In this document: positions 21,032-35,400 of the stretch, one piece after another | Position numbering within the stretch: position 1 is the stretch's first letter | Layout: each line of letters opens with the position of its first letter | Source: Petrolisthes cinctipes | Lineage: Eukaryota > Arthropoda > Malacostraca > Decapoda > Porcellanidae | Length of the DNA: 64,000 nucleotides | Assembly: GCA_033782935.1 (NCBI GenBank) | Contig: JAWQEG010000286.1 | Coordinates: 2,121,501 to 2,185,500 of the forward strand | Reading direction: 5' to 3' | The notes under the pieces: generated by a model | Told to the model about the DNA's origin: nothing | Databases searched by the model: none | The model's input: the letters and a program-made list of their open reading frames with translations, nothing else | Program-made: the position numbers and the translations under genes

Positions 21032-22195
21032 TCAACCCCTTGTATTCCTTTGCCCCGCGACCGCATTTACGCCTGTCTGCGGCTCGCCCTCTGACCTCCT
21101 GTCAGTTACCTCCGTTTGCAATACCGAAGTCTGTACCTTCGTAGCATTTTGGTTGCAAAATGGTCTAACAACCATGGGATCTCTGATTTCCAGTTTTAAC
21201 TCATTAATCAAATGCCAGATTCCCTTACCTCGCTCCAACTTTTTTTTCCGGACTCTCCTCTGGTCCTCCTCTGATAGACCTAGATACATCAAGAGATATT
21301 CAAACATCTCACAGGCGTCGTCTACCTTCATCCATTGTTCCCCATTAACATCCTTAGACCAATTGTTGTCCTGTATACAATCTTGTATATCCTTACGTAT
21401 AGCACCCGCCTTTGATACTGCTACTTCTAGTGGTGTAGTCCACGCCTTTAAACCTAAGTCCGTGAATATTCTATGTGCCCACGCCAAGCATCCCTCTGGA
21501 GCCGACCTTCGGTACACTATAATTAATGCTTTTTTAAACTCCTCCCACGTCTGTTGTTCCCTTGACGACCTCCCCAACAGACAACTACAGTTTAATAACT
21601 GCCTTGCAAACTCCCCTTCAATCCTCGAGTCTGCATATCCTATTTTACCTGTATCCCCGGTAATATTATACTCCACGAAAGACTGCTCAAGTCTCCGTAT
21701 AAATTCCTCTATTGTATAATTCTTATTTGGATCCCCATCAAACTTTGGTACTGAATCCTCACCTGTAAACACTCTCATAATATTCGTTGGCTGATTCCCG
21801 TGGGCGCTACCCACTAAATTGCCTATACTAGGGTTAGTGACATTCTGCCCTGTCGCCTGGGCTGCTCCCCCAACAGCACTGGTGCTTGCAGTCGCCAATG
21901 GAATTGTAGCTTGTACAACTGTAGTATTTTTATTACCCTTTCCTTGCCCTTTTGGCGGTAACTTAAACACGTTCTCCCGTGTTTCCTCTATTTCGTCACT
22001 TCCCTCTACACGAAATTGATATCCACTTCTTAACTGCCCTGGCACTGGACTATTCAGTCCCCTTAACTGCTCATGTATATTAGTGGTATTGGGAGTAGGT
22101 GGAAAGTTTAGTTCCCCCTCACTGCTACTACTGTCTGAATCCTCTGATAAATCCCCTGGGATTATATTCTTTGTCGTTCTAAATTTCTTAAACAT
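21032..22195 (-). CDS. Gag capsid/matrix part
   Basis: 387 codons from the first Met after the leader. A Ser/Asp-rich and low-complexity N-terminus (DLSEDSDSSSSEGELNFPP) precedes a helical capsid-like domain at residues about 145-330 (VPKFDGDPNKNYTIEEFIRR, then EEFKKALIIVYRRSAPEG), the usual gypsy Gag pattern. It ends at a stop just before the zinc knuckle, an apparent nonsense mutation. Confidence 0.8.
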   Translation of the reverse strand: MFKKFRTTKNIIPGDLSEDSDSSSSEGELNFPPTPNTTNIHEQLRGLNSPVPGQLRSGYQFRVEGSDEIEETRENVFKLPPKGQGKGNKNTTVVQATIPLATASTSAVGGAAQATGQNVTNPSIGNLVGSAHGNQPTNIMRVFTGEDSVPKFDGDPNKNYTIEEFIRRLEQSFVEYNITGDTGKIGYADSRIEGEFARQLLNCSCLLGRSSREQQTWEEFKKALIIVYRRSAPEGCLAWAHRIFTDLGLKAWTTPLEVAVSKAGAIRKDIQDCIQDNNWSKDVNGEQWMKVDDACEMFEYLLMYLGLSEEDQRRVRKKKLERGKGIWHLINELKLEIRDPMVVRPFCNQNATKVQTSVLQTEVTDRRSEGEPQTGVNAVAGQRNTRG

Positions 22196-22757
22196 GTCCC
22201 GTAGAAATAATTCCTATACACTCACCACAACATATAATAAAATATTACATAGGCATACAAAAATACCCCAACAACATGTTACTATTGTGTGTTTAATGTT
22301 CACTGTGTATGTGTATATAATAAAATAACTAACCAATGGAGAATTGAAGATTACAGATGCTCAGTATACACGTAGTAAAGGAATGTGTTGATGCCACACA
22401 CCCCCAGAGTAAACGCTGGCCAGTCGTTCCTCTCACAGCTCCCGTTCACTCTTCTGGTTCACCCTCCTAAGTCCGTCCTTGTTCCTTCCCAGATGAGAGT
22501 ACCCACAACAGACAATTCCTCTTTTTCCCTGGGAAAAGCACACGGGGAAAAATGCCTGAATAAAGTAGGTTAGGTTACGCAGCCACCATTAGCTGGCAAC
22601 CCCCAGCTGGTATCGCTCTGGCTCGCTCTCGCTCCGTCAGTGTTGCCAACGAGGAAAGCGCCCGAGCCGCCCACCACGTACACAATTATTCTGTTGGAAT
22701 ATAGAATTAATACAGGACACTGTGAATGTTACGTATCCCTTACCGCTGCCACCATTA
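22196..22757 (-). other. Gypsy leader with primer-binding site
   Basis: 562 bp between the 5' LTR and gag. Two to four bases inside the LTR the element strand reads TGGTGGCAGCGGTAAGG, a TGG-initial stretch where a tRNA primer-binding site is expected. I cannot assign the tRNA. The rest is untranslated leader. Confidence 0.6.
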
Positions 22758-23479
22758 TGTACTCGTGGGGTCGTCCAAGCTCAGACTCAGCTTCTCTCAG
22801 AAATACCTGCTGGAAACTCTCACTTACTCTCGGGCTAGTATTACTTACTACGCTGATGTAGACCTGGTTTCAAGCCAACTTACCGTTGCTCTGAACTACC
22901 ACTCTAGTCTTCCTGGGGAACTAAGTTAGTTACTCAAGGGTTAGAGTAAACTCGTGGACTTGTCTCTATTTACTGAGTATATTAGATATAGTTTACAGGT
23001 TATACAGACATCTCGTGTCTCTCTAATATAAGGTAGGAGTGAACCTGTTGTCTTCAAGGCAGGGCGTGTAATGCGCCTTATCTCTCTGGTAGTCCTCGCT
23101 CGTGGTATACACTGCCACACCCTTTCTCAGATGACAGGTTGTCGATGATGCTATTTACAATGCTAAGCTTACATATGAAATATGGATAAGTTAGATATGA
23201 GTTTATATAAGAATAAAGTGAGAAAATATATATTGTCCATTTCTCTACATACGAGATGACAATATGGAGTTGATTATAGTATAGAGATTAACATATAGAT
23301 AATTACAGAGTGAATCTAGCAATCAGTAGCTCAGCATGGAAGATTCCCCCACGCTGCAACTCAGCACTTTTCAAAGGATGTTGTGTCTAATGAAACTAGC
23401 TTGAACTGCTTTGGCTTAACGGAATGTTCCAACACCATAGGTGTATCATGTATCGCGAACGTGATCAGCCACGGATACA
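22758..23479 (-). repeat. 5' LTR of the gypsy element
   Basis: 722 bp, partner of 15500-16221. On the element strand it starts TGTATCCGTGG and ends CGAGTACA. Followed on the plus strand by AGGT and then satellite, in register with the satellite on the other side of the element. Confidence 0.93.
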
Positions 23480-26400
23480 AGGTCCCAAAAGTCGATATGT
23501 GCATGCATCTTATGTAACCGTTTATATCTCAAATTCAGACTCAAAACACCCGAAAATTCGATATTTTTGGGTCCCAGAAGCGATCTGTACATGCCTACTC
23601 CGTGTTAGAGTATTTTCAAAATACAGGCCCAAAACATGCTGAAAATCGATATTTTAAGTGCCCAAAGTCAATATGTGCATGCATCTTCTGTACCCGTTTA
23701 TATCTCAAATTCAGGCTCAAAACACCGGAAAATTCGATATTTTTGGGTCCCAGAAGCGATCTGTACATTCCTACTCCGTGTTAGAGTATTTTCAAAATAC
23801 AGGCCAAACCATGATGAAAATCGATATTTTAGGTGCCCAAAGACAATATGTGTATGCATCTTCTGTACCCGTATATTTCCCAAATTCAGGCTCAAAACAC
23901 CCGAAAATTCGATATTTTTGGATCCCAGAAGCGATCTGTACATGCCTACTCCTTGCTAGAATGTTTTCAAGATACAGACCCAAAACATGCTCAAAATCGA
24001 TATTTTAGGTGAACAAAGTCAATATGTGTATGCATCTTCTGTACCCGTTTATATCCGAAATTCAGGCTCAAAATACCCAAAAATTCAATATTTTTGGGTC
24101 CCAGAAGCGATCTGTACATGCCTACTCAGTGCTAGAATGTTTTCAAAATATAGGCCCAAAACATGCTAAAAATCGATATTTTAGGTGCCCAAAGTCAATA
24201 TGTGCATGCATCTTTTGTACCCGTTTATATCTCAAATTCAGGCTCAAAACACCCAAAAATTCAATATTTTTGGGTCCCAGAAGCGATCTGTACATGCCTA
24301 CTCAGTGCTAGAATGTTTTCAAAATATAGGCCCAAAAAACATGCTAAAAATCGATATTTTAGGTGCCTACAGTCGATATGTGCATGCATCTTCTGTACCC
24401 GTTTATATCTCAAATTCAGACTCAAAACACCCGAAAATTCGATATTTTTGGGTCCCAGAAGCGATCTGTACATGCCTACTCCTTGCTACAATGTTTTCAA
24501 GATACAGACCCAAAACATGCTCAAAATCGATATTTTAGGTGAACAAAGTCAATATGTGTATGCATCTTCTGTACCCGTTTATATCCCAAATTCAGGCTCA
24601 AAACACCCAAAAATTCAATATTTTTAGGTCCCAGAAGCGATCTGTATATGCCTACTCAGTGCCAGAATATTTTCAAAATATAGGCCCAAAACATGCTAAA
24701 AATCGATGTTTTGGGTGCCCAAAGTCGATATGTGCATGCATCTTCTGTACCCGTTTATATCTCAAATTCAGGCTCAAAACACACGAAAACTCGATATTTT
24801 AGTGTCCCATAAACGATCTGTACATGCCTACTCAGTGCTAGAATGTTTTCAAAATATAGGATCAAAACATGCTGAAAATCGATATTTTAGGTGCCCAAAG
24901 TCAATATGTGTATGCATCTTCTGTACCCGTTTATATCCCAAATTCATGCTCAAAACACCCGAAAATTCGATATTTTTGGGTCCCAGAAGCGATCTGTACA
25001 TGCCTACTCAGTGCCAGAATATTTTCAAAATATAGGCCCAAAACATGCTCAAAATCGATATTTTAGGTGAACAAAGTCAATATGTGTATTCATGTTCTGT
25101 ACCCGTTTACGTCCCAAATTCAGGCTAAAAAAACCCGAAAGTTCGATATTTTTGGGTCCCAGAAGCGATCTGTACATGCCTTCTCAGTGCTAAAATATTT
25201 AAAAAAAAATAGGCCCAAAACATGCTAAAAATCGATATTTTAGTCGTCCAAAGTCAATATGAGCATGCACATTCTGTACCCGTGTATATCTCAAATTCAG
25301 GCTCAAAACACCCGAAAATTCGATATTTTTGGGTCCCAGAAGCAATTTGTACATGCCTACTGCGTGTTAGAGTATTTAATAAATACAGGCCCAAAACATG
25401 CTGAAAATCGATATTTTAGATGCCCAAAGTCAAAATGTTTATGCATCTTCTGTTTCCCTTTATATCCCAAATTCAGGCTAAAAAAAAACAAAAAATCGAT
25501 AATTTTTGGGTCCCAGAAGCGATCTGTACATGCCTTCACAGTGCTAAAATAAAAAAAAAATAAAATAGGCCCAAAACATGCTAAAAATCGCATGCACATT
25601 CTGTACCCGTTTTTATCTCAGATTCATGCTCAAAACACCCGAAAATTCGATATTTTTGGGTCCCAGAAGCGATCTGTACATGCCTACTCCTTGCTAGAAT
25701 GTTTTCAAGATACAGACCCAAAACATGCTGAAAATCGATATTTTAGGTGCCCAAAGACAATATGTGTATGCATGTTCTGTACCCGTTTACGTCCCAAATT
25801 CAGGCTCAAAACACCCGAAAATTCGATATTTTTGGGTCCGAGAAGCGATCTGTACATGCCGACTCAGTGCTAGAATATTTAAAACAAAATAGGCCCAAAA
25901 CATGTAAAAATCGATATTTTAGGTGTCCAAAGTCGATATGTGCATGCATCTTTTGTACCCGTTTATATCTCAAATTCATACTCAAAACACCCGAAAATTC
26001 GATATTTTTGGGTTCCAGAAGCGATCTGTACATGCCTTCTCAGTGCTAAAATATTTAAAAAAAAATAGGCCCAAAACATGCTAAAATTCGATATTTTAGT
26101 TGTCCAAAGTCAATATGCGCATGCACATTCTGTACCCGTTTTTATCTCAAATTCATGCTCAAAACACCCGAAAATTCGATATTTTTGGGTCCCAGAAGCG
26201 GTCTGTATATGCCTACTCAGTGCCAGAATATTTAAAAAAAAATCGGCCCAAAACATGCTATAAAACCAATATTTTAGTTGTCCAAAGTCAATATGAGCAT
26301 GCACATTCTGTACCCGTTTATATCTCAAATTCAGGCTCAAAACACTCGAAAATTCGATATTTTTGGGTCCCAGAAGCAATTTGTACATGCCTACTGCGTG

Positions 26401-29400
26401 TTAGAGTATTTTCAAAATATAGGCCCAAAACATGCTAAAAATCGATATTTTGGGTGCCCAAAGTCGATATGTGCATGCATCTTCTGTACCCGTTTATATC
26501 TCAAATTCAAGCTCAAAACACCCGAAAACTCGATATTTTTGTGTCCCATAAGCGATCTGTACATGCCAAGTCAGTGCTAGAATGTTTTCAAAATATAGGC
26601 TCAAAACATGCAAAAAATCGATATTTTAGGTGCCCAAAGTCAATATGTGTATGCATCTTCTGTACCCGTTTATATCCCAAATTCATGCTCAAAACACCCG
26701 AATATTCGATATTTTTGGGTCCCAGAAGCGATCTGTTCATGCCGACTCAGTGCTAGAATATTTAAAACAAAATAGGCCCAAAACATGTAAAAATCGATAT
26801 TTTAGGTGCCCAAAGTCAATATGTGTATGCATCTTCTGTACCCGTTTATATCCCAAATTCAGGCTCAAAACACCCGAAAATTCAATATTTTTGGGTCCCA
26901 GAAGCGATCAGTACATGCCTACTCAGTGCTAGAATGTTTTCAAAATATTGGCTCAAAACATGCTGAAAATCGATATTTTAGGGGTCCAAAGTCGATATGT
27001 GCATGCATCTTCTGTACCCATTTTTATCTCAAATTCATGCTCAAAACACCCGAAAACTCGATATCTTTGGGTCCCAGAAGCGATCTGTACATGTCTACTC
27101 CGTGTTAGAGTATTTTCAAAATATAGGCTCAAAACATGCTAAAAATCGATATTTTAGGTGCCCAAAGTCAATATGTGTATGCATCTTCTGTACCCGTTTA
27201 TATCCCAAATTCATGCTCAAAACACCCGAAAATTCGATATTTTTGGGTCCCAAAAGCGATCTGTACATGCCGACTCAGTGCTAGAATATTAAAAAAAAAA
27301 ATAGACCCAAAACATGTAAAAATCGATATTTTAGGTGCCCAAAGTCGATATGTGCATGCATCTTCTGTACCCGTTTATATCTCAAATTCAAGCTCAAAAC
27401 ACCCGAAAACTCGATATTTTTGTGTCCCATAAGCGATCTGTACATGCCAAGTCAGTGCTAGAATCTTTTCAAAATATAGGCTCAAAACATGCAAAAAATC
27501 GATATTTTAGGTGCCCAAAGTCAATATGTGTATGCATCTTCTGTACCCGTTTATATCCCAAATTCATGCTCAAAACACCCGAATATTCGATATTTTTGGG
27601 TCCCAGAAGCGATCTGTTCATGCCGACTCAGTGCTAGAATATTTAAAACAAAATAGGCCCAAAACATGTAAAAATCGATATTTTAGGTGCCCAAAGTCAA
27701 TATGTGTATGCATCTTCTGTACCCGTTTATATCCCAAATTCAGGCTCAAAACACCCGAAAATTCAATATTTTTGGGTCCCAGCAGCGATCTGTACATGCC
27801 TACTCAGTGCTAGAATGTTTTCAAGATACAGACCCAAAACATGCTGAAAATCGATATTTTAGGGGTCCAAAATCGATATGTGCATGCATCTTCTGTACCC
27901 ATTTATATCTCAAATTCGTGCTCAAAACACCCGAAAACTCGATATTTTTGGGTCCCAGAAGCGATCTGTACATGCCTACTGCGTGTTAGAGTATTTTCAA
28001 AATACAGGCCCAAAACATGCTGAAATCGATATTTTAGGTGCCCAAAGTCAAAATGTTTATGCATCTTCTGTTTCCGTTTATATCCCAAATTCAGGCTCAA
28101 AAAAACCCGAAAGTTCGATATTTTTGGGTCCCAGAAGCGATCTGTACACATGTCTTTCTTAGTGCTAGAATTTAAAAAAAAAAATAGGTCCAAAACATGC
28201 TAAAAATCGATATTTTAGTTGTCCAAAGTCAATATGCGCATGCACATTCTGTACCCGTTTATATCTCAAATTCATGCTCAAAACACCCGAAAATTCGATA
28301 TTTTTGGGTCCCAGAAGCGATTTGTACATGCCTACTGCGTGTTAGAGTATTTTCAAAATACAGGCCCAAAACATGCTGAAAATCGATATTTTAGGTGCCC
28401 TAAGTCAATATGTGCATGCATCTTCTGTACCCGTTTATATCTCAAATTCTGGCTCAAAACAGCCGAAAATTCGATATTTTTGGGTCCCAGAATAGATCTG
28501 TACATTCCTACTGCGTGTTAGAGTATTTTAAAAATACAGGCCCAAAACATGCTGAAAATCGATATTTTAGGTGCCCTAAGTCAATATGTGTATGTATCTT
28601 CTGTACCCGTTTATATCCCAAAATCATGCTCAAAACACCCGAAAATTCGATATTTTTGGGTCCCAGAAGCGATCTGTACATGCCTGCTCAGTGCTAGAAT
28701 ATTTTAAAAAAGTTAGGCCCAAAACATGCTAAAAATCGATATTTTAGGTGCCCAAAGTCGATATGTGTATGTATCTTCTTTACCCGTTTATATCCCAAAT
28801 TCAGGCTAAAAAAACCCGAAAGTTCAATATTTTTGGGTCCCAGAAGCGATCTGTACATGCCTTCTCAGTGCTAAAATATTTAAAAAAAAATAGGCCCAAA
28901 ACATGCTAAAAATCGATATTTTAGTTGTCCAAAGTCAATATGCGCATGCACATTCTGTACCCGTTTTTATCTCAAATTCATGCTCAAAACACCCGAAAAT
29001 TCGATATTTTTGGGTCCCAGAAGCGATTTGTACATGCCTACTGCGTGTTAGAGTATTTTCAAAATACAGGCCCAAAACATGCTGAAAATCGATATTTTAG
29101 GTGCCCTAAGTCAATATGTGCATGCATCTTCTGTACCCGTTTATATCTCAAATTCTGGCTCAAAACAGCCGAAAATTCGATATTTTTGGGTCCCAGAATA
29201 GATCTGTACATTCCTACTGCGTGTTAGAGTATTTTAAAAATACAGGCCCAAAACATGCTGAAAATCGATATTTTAGGTGCCCTAAGTCAATATGTGTATG
29301 TATCTTCTGTACCCGTTTATATCCCAAAATCATGCTCAAAACACCCGAAAATTCGATATTTTTGGGTCCCAGAAGCGATCTGTACATGCCTGCTCAGTGC

Positions 29401-32400
29401 TAGAATATTTTAAAAAAGTTAGGCCCAAAACATGCTAAAAATCGGTATTTTAGGTGCCCAAAGTCGATATGTGTATGTATCTTCTTTACCCGTTTATATC
29501 CCAAATTCAGGCTAAAAAAACCCGAAAGTTCAATATTTTTGGGTCCCAGAAGCGATCTGTACATGCCTTCTCAGTGCTAAAATATTTAAAAAAAAATAGG
29601 CCCAAAACATGCTAAAAATCGATATTTTAGTTGTCCAAAGTCAATATGCGCATGCACATTCTGTACCCGTTTTTATCTCAAATTCATGCTCAAAACACCC
29701 GAAAATTCGATATTTTTGGGTCCCAGAAGCGATTTGTACATGCCTACTGCGTGTTAGAGTATTTTCAAAATACAGGCCCAAAACATGCTGAAAATCGATA
29801 TTTTAGATGCCCAAAGTCAATATGTGTATGTATCTTCTTTACCAGTTTATATCCCAAATTCATGCTCAAAACACCCGAATATTCGATATTTTTGGGTCCC
29901 AGAAGCGGTCTGTACATGCCTGCTCAGTGCTAGAATATTTTAAAAAAGTTAGGCCCAAAACATGCTAAAAATCGATATTTTAGGTGACCAAAGTCAATAT
30001 GTGTATGCATCTTCTTTACCCGTTTATATCCCAAATTCAGACTCAAGACTCCCGAAAATTCGATTTTTTAGGGTCCCAGAAGCGGTCTGTATATGCCTAC
30101 TCAGTGCCAGAATATTTTAAAAATATAGGCCCAAAACATGCTAAAAATCAATATTTTGGGTGCCCAAAGTCGATATGTGCATGCATCTTCTGTACCCGTT
30201 TATATATCAAATTCAAGCTCAAAACACCCGAAAACTCGATATTTTTGTGTCCCATAAGTGATCTGTACATGCCCAGTCAGTGCTAGAATGTTTTCAAAAT
30301 ATAGGCTCAAAACATGCTAAAAATCGATATTTTAGGTGCCCAAAGTCAATATGTGTATGCATCTTCTGTACCCGTTTATATCCCAAATTCATGCTCAAAA
30401 CACCCGAATATTCGATATTTTTGGGTCCCAGAAGCGAACTGTTCATGCCGACTCAGTGCTAGAATATTTAAAACAAAATAGGCCCAAAACATGTAAAAAT
30501 CGATATTTTAGGTGCCCAAAGTCAATATGTGTATGCATCTTCTGTACCCATTTATATCCCAAATTCAGGCTCAAAACACCCGAAAATTCGATATTTTTGG
30601 GTCACAGAAGAGCTCTGTACATGCCTACTCAGTGCTAGAATGTTTTCAAAATATTGGCTCAAAACATGCTGAAAATCGATATTTTAGGGGTCCAAAGTCG
30701 ATATGTGCATGCATCTTCTGTACCCGTTTATATCTCAAATTCATGCTCAAAACACCCGAAAACTCGATATTTTTGGGTCCCAGAAGCGATCTGTACATGC
30801 CTACTGCGTGTTAGAGTATTTTCAAAATGCAGGCCCAAAACATGCTGAAAATCGATATTTTAGATGCCCAAAGTCAATATGCGCATGCACATTCTGTACC
30901 CGTTTTTATCTCAAATTCATGCTAAAAACACCCGAAAATTCGATATTTTTGGGTCCCAGAAGCGATTTGTACATGCCTACTGCGTGTTAGAGTATTTTCA
31001 AAATGCAGGCCCAAAACATGCTGAAAATCGATATTTTAGATGCCCAAAGTCAATATGTGTATGTATCTTCTTTACCCGTTTATATCCCAAATTCAGACTC
31101 AAAACACCCGAAAATTCGATTTTTTGGGGTCCCAGAAGCGGTCTGTATATGCCTACTCAGTGCCAGAATATTTAAAACAAAATCGGCCCAAAACATGCTA
31201 AAAATCGATATTTTAGTTGTCCAAAGTCAATATGAGCATGCACATTCTGTACCCGTTTATATCTCAAATTCAGGCTCAAAACAACCGAAAATTCGATATT
31301 TTTGGGTCCCAGAAGCGATTTGTACATGCCTACTGCGTGTTAGAGTATTTAAAAAATACAGGCCCAAAACAAGCTGAAAATCGATATTTTAGATGCCCAA
31401 AGTCAATATGTGTATGCATCTTCTGTACCCGTTTATATCCCAAATTCAGACTCAAAACACCCGAATATTCAATATTTTTGGGTCCCAGAAGCGATCTGTA
31501 CATGCCTACTCAGTGCTAGAATGTTTTCAAAATATTGGCTCAAAACATGCTGAAAATCGATATTTTAGTGGTCCAAAGTCAATATGCGCATGCACATTCT
31601 GTACCCATTTTTATCTCAAATTCATGCTCAAAACACCCGAAAATTCGATATTTTTGGGTCCCAGAAGAGATTTGTACATGACTACTGCGTGTTAGAGTGT
31701 TTTCAAAATATAGGCTCAAAACATGCTAAAAATCGATATTTTAGGTGCCCAAAGTCAATATGTGTATGCATCTTCTGTACCCGTATATTTCCCAAATTCA
31801 GGCTCAAAACACCCGAAAATTCTATATTTTGGGTTCCCAGAAGCGATCTGTAGATGCCTACTCCTTGCTAGAATGTTTTCAAGATACAGACCCAAAACAT
31901 GCTCAAAATCGATATTTTAGGTGAACAAAGGCAATATGTGTATGCATGTTCTGTACCCGTTTATATCCCAAATTCAGGCTCAAAACACCTGAAAATGCAA
32001 TATTTTTGGGTCCCAGAAGCAATCTGTACATGCCTACTCAGTGCTAGAATGTTTTTAAAATATAGGCTCAAAACATGGTAAAAATCGAAATTTTAGGTGT
32101 CCAAAGTCGATATGTGCATGCATCTTCTGTACCCGTTTATATCTCAAATTCAGGTTCAAAACACCCGAAAATTCGATATTTTGGGGCCTCAGATTCGATC
32201 TGTACATGCCTACTCCTTGTTAGAGTATTTTCAAAATACAGGGCCAAAACATGCTGAAATCGATGTTTTAGGTGCCCAAAGTCGATTTGTGCATGCATCT
32301 TTTGTACCCGTTTATATCTCAAATTCAGGCTCAAAACACCCGAATATTCGATATTTTTGGGTCCCAGAAGAGATCTGTACATGCCTACTGCGTGTTAGAG

Positions 32401-35400
32401 TATTTTCAAAATATAGGCCCAAAACATGCTAAAAATCGATATTTTGGGTGCCCAAAGTCGATATGTGCTTGTATCTTCTGTACCCGTTTATATCTCAAAT
32501 TCAAGCTCAAAACACCCGAAAACTCGATATTTTTGTGTCCCATAAGCGATCTGTACATGCCCAGTCAGTGCTAGAATGTTTTCAAAATATAGGCTCAAAA
32601 CATGCTAAAAATCGATATTTTAGGTACCCAAAGTCAATATGTGTATGCATCTTCTGTACCCGTTTATATCCCAAATTCATGCTCAAAACACCCGAATATT
32701 CGATATTTTTGGGTCCCAGAAGCGATCTGTTAATGCCGACTCAGTGCTAGAATATTTAAAACAAAATAGGCCCAAAACATGTAAAAATCGATATTTTAAG
32801 TGCCCAAAGTCAATATGTTTATGCATCTTCTGTACCCGTATATTTCCCAAATTCAGGCTCAAAACACCCGAAAATTTGATATTTTTGGGTCCCAGAAGCG
32901 ATCTGTACATGCCTACTCCTTGCTAGAATGTTTTCAAGATACAGACCCAAAACATGCTCAAAATCGATATTTTAGGTGAACAAAGGCAATATGTGTATGC
33001 ATGTTCTGTACCCGTTTATATCCCAAATTCAGGCTCAAAATACCTGAAAATGCAATATTTTTGGGTCCCAGAAGCAATCTGTACATGCCTACTCAGTGCT
33101 AGAATGTTTTTAAAATATAGGCTCAAAACATGGTAAAAATCGAAATTTTAGGTGTCCAAAGTCGATATGTGCATGCATCTTCTGTACCCGTTTATATCTC
33201 AAATTCAGGTTCAAAACACCCGAAAATACGATATTTTTGGGCCCCAGAAGCGATCTGTACATGCCTACTCCTTGTTAGAGTATTTTCGAAATACAGGGCC
33301 AAAACATGCTGAAATCGATGTTTTAGGTTCCCAAAGTTAATATGTGTATGCATCTTCTGTACCCGTTTATATCCCAAATTCAGACTCAAAACACCCGAAT
33401 ATTCAATATTTTTGGGTCCCAGAAGCGATCTGTACATGCCTACTGCGTGTTAGAGTATTTTCAAAATATAGGCTCAAAACATGCTAAAAATCGATATTTT
33501 AGGTGCCCAAAGTCAATATGTGTATGCATCTTCTGTACCCGTTTATATCCCAAATTCATGCTCAAAACACCCGAAAATTCGATATTTTTGGGTCCCAAAA
33601 GCGATCTGTACATGCCGACTCAGTGCTAGAATATTAAAAAAAAAAATAGACCCAAAACATGTAAAAATCGATATTTTAGGTGCCCAAAGTCGATATGTGC
33701 ATGCATCTTCTGTACCCGTTTATATCTCAAATTCAAGCTCAAAACACCCGAAAACTCGATATTTTTGTGTCCCATAAGCGATCTGTACATGCCAAGTCAG
33801 TGCTAGAATCTTTTCAAAATATAGGCTCAAAACATGCAAAAAATCGATATTTTAGGTGCCCAAAGTCAATATGTGTATGCATCTTCTGTACCCGTTTATA
33901 TCCCAAATTCATGCTCAAAACACCCGAATATTCGATATTTTTGGGTCCCAGAAGCGATCTGTTCATGCCGACTCAGTGCTAGAATATTTAATACAAAATA
34001 GGCCCAAAACATGTAAAAATCGATATATTAGGTGCCCAAAGTCAATATGTGTATGCATCTTCTGTACCCGTTTATATCCCAAATTCAGGCTCAAAACACC
34101 CGAAAATTCAATATTTTTGGGTCCCAGCAGCGATCTGTACATGCCTACTCAGTGCTAGAATGTTTTCAAGATACAGACCCGAAACATGCTGAAATCGATA
34201 TTTTAGGTGCCCAAAGTCAAAATGTTTATGCATCTTCTGTTTCCGTTTATATCCCAAATTCAGGCTCAAAAAAACCCGAAAGTTCGATATTTTTGGGTCC
34301 CAGAAGCGATCTGTACACATGTCTTTCTTAGTGCTAGAATTTAAAAAAAAAAATAGGTCCAAAACATGCTAAAAATCGATATTTTAGTTGTCCAAAGTCA
34401 ATATGCGCATGCACATTCTGTACCCGTTTATATCTCAAATTCATGCTCAAAACACCCGAAAATTCGATATTTTTGGGTCCCAGAAGCGATTTGTACATGC
34501 CTACTGCGTGTTAGAGTATTTTCAAAATACAGGCCCAAAACATGCTGAAAATCGATATTTTAGGTGCCCTAAGTCAATATGTGCATGCATCTTCTGTACC
34601 CGTTTATATCTCAAATTCTGGCTCAAAACAGCCGAAAATTCGATATTTTTGGGTCCCAGAATAGATCTGTACATTCCTACTGCGTGTTAGAGTATTTTAA
34701 AAATACAGGCCCAAAACATGCTGAAAATCGATATTTTAGGTGCCCTAAGTCAATATGTGTATGTATCTTCTGTACCCGTTTATATCCCAAAATCATGCTC
34801 AAAACACCCGAAAATTCGATATTTTTGGGTCCCAGAAGCGATCTGTACATGCCTGCTCAGTGCTAGAATATTTTAAAAAAGTTAGGCCCAAAACATGCTA
34901 AAAATCGATATTTTAGGTGCCCAAAGTCGATATGTGTATGTATCTTCTTTACCCGTTTATATCCCAAATTCAGGCTAAAAAAACCCGAAAGTTCAATATT
35001 TTTGGGTCCCAGAAGCGATCTGTACATGCCTTCTCAGTGCTAAAATATTTAAAAAAAAATAGGCCCAAAACATGCTAAAAATCGATATTTTAGTTGTCCA
35101 AAGTCAATATGCGCATGCACATTCTGTACCCGTTTTTATCTCAAATTCATGCTCAAAACACCCGAAAATTCGATATTTTTGGGTCCCAGAAGCGATTTGT
35201 ACATGCCTACTGCGTGTTAGAGTATTTTCAAAATACAGGCCCAAAACATGCTGAAAATCGATATTTTAGGTGCCCTAAGTCAATATGTGCATGCATCTTC
35301 TGTTCCCGTTTATATCTCAAATTCTGGCTCAAAACAGCCGAAAATTCGATATTTTTGGGTCCCAGAATAGATCTGTACATTCCTACTGCGTGTTAGAGTA

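Larger units (their letters stand above)
15500..23479 (-). mobile_element. Gypsy/errantivirus-like LTR retroelement with env-like gene, defective
   Basis: A complete-ended 7,980-bp element on the minus strand in the satellite. LTRs of 722 bp lie at 15500-16221 and 22758-23479, with 4-bp target duplication AGGT (15496-15499 and 23480-23483). Gene order on the minus strand: leader, gag, protease, reverse transcriptase, RNase H, env-like. The integrase region is absent: the RNase H frame runs directly into the env start near 18355, which implies a deletion of more than 1 kb. Further breaks: a stop between two gag pieces, a stop between gag and protease, a frameshift after the reverse transcriptase, and a stop after the env cleavage site. 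The copy cannot move by itself. Confidence 0.93.

Noticed and set aside
21153..21719. 188-codon plus-strand frame in the gypsy gag region
   Set aside because: Antisense of gag; composition is the shadow of the real frame.
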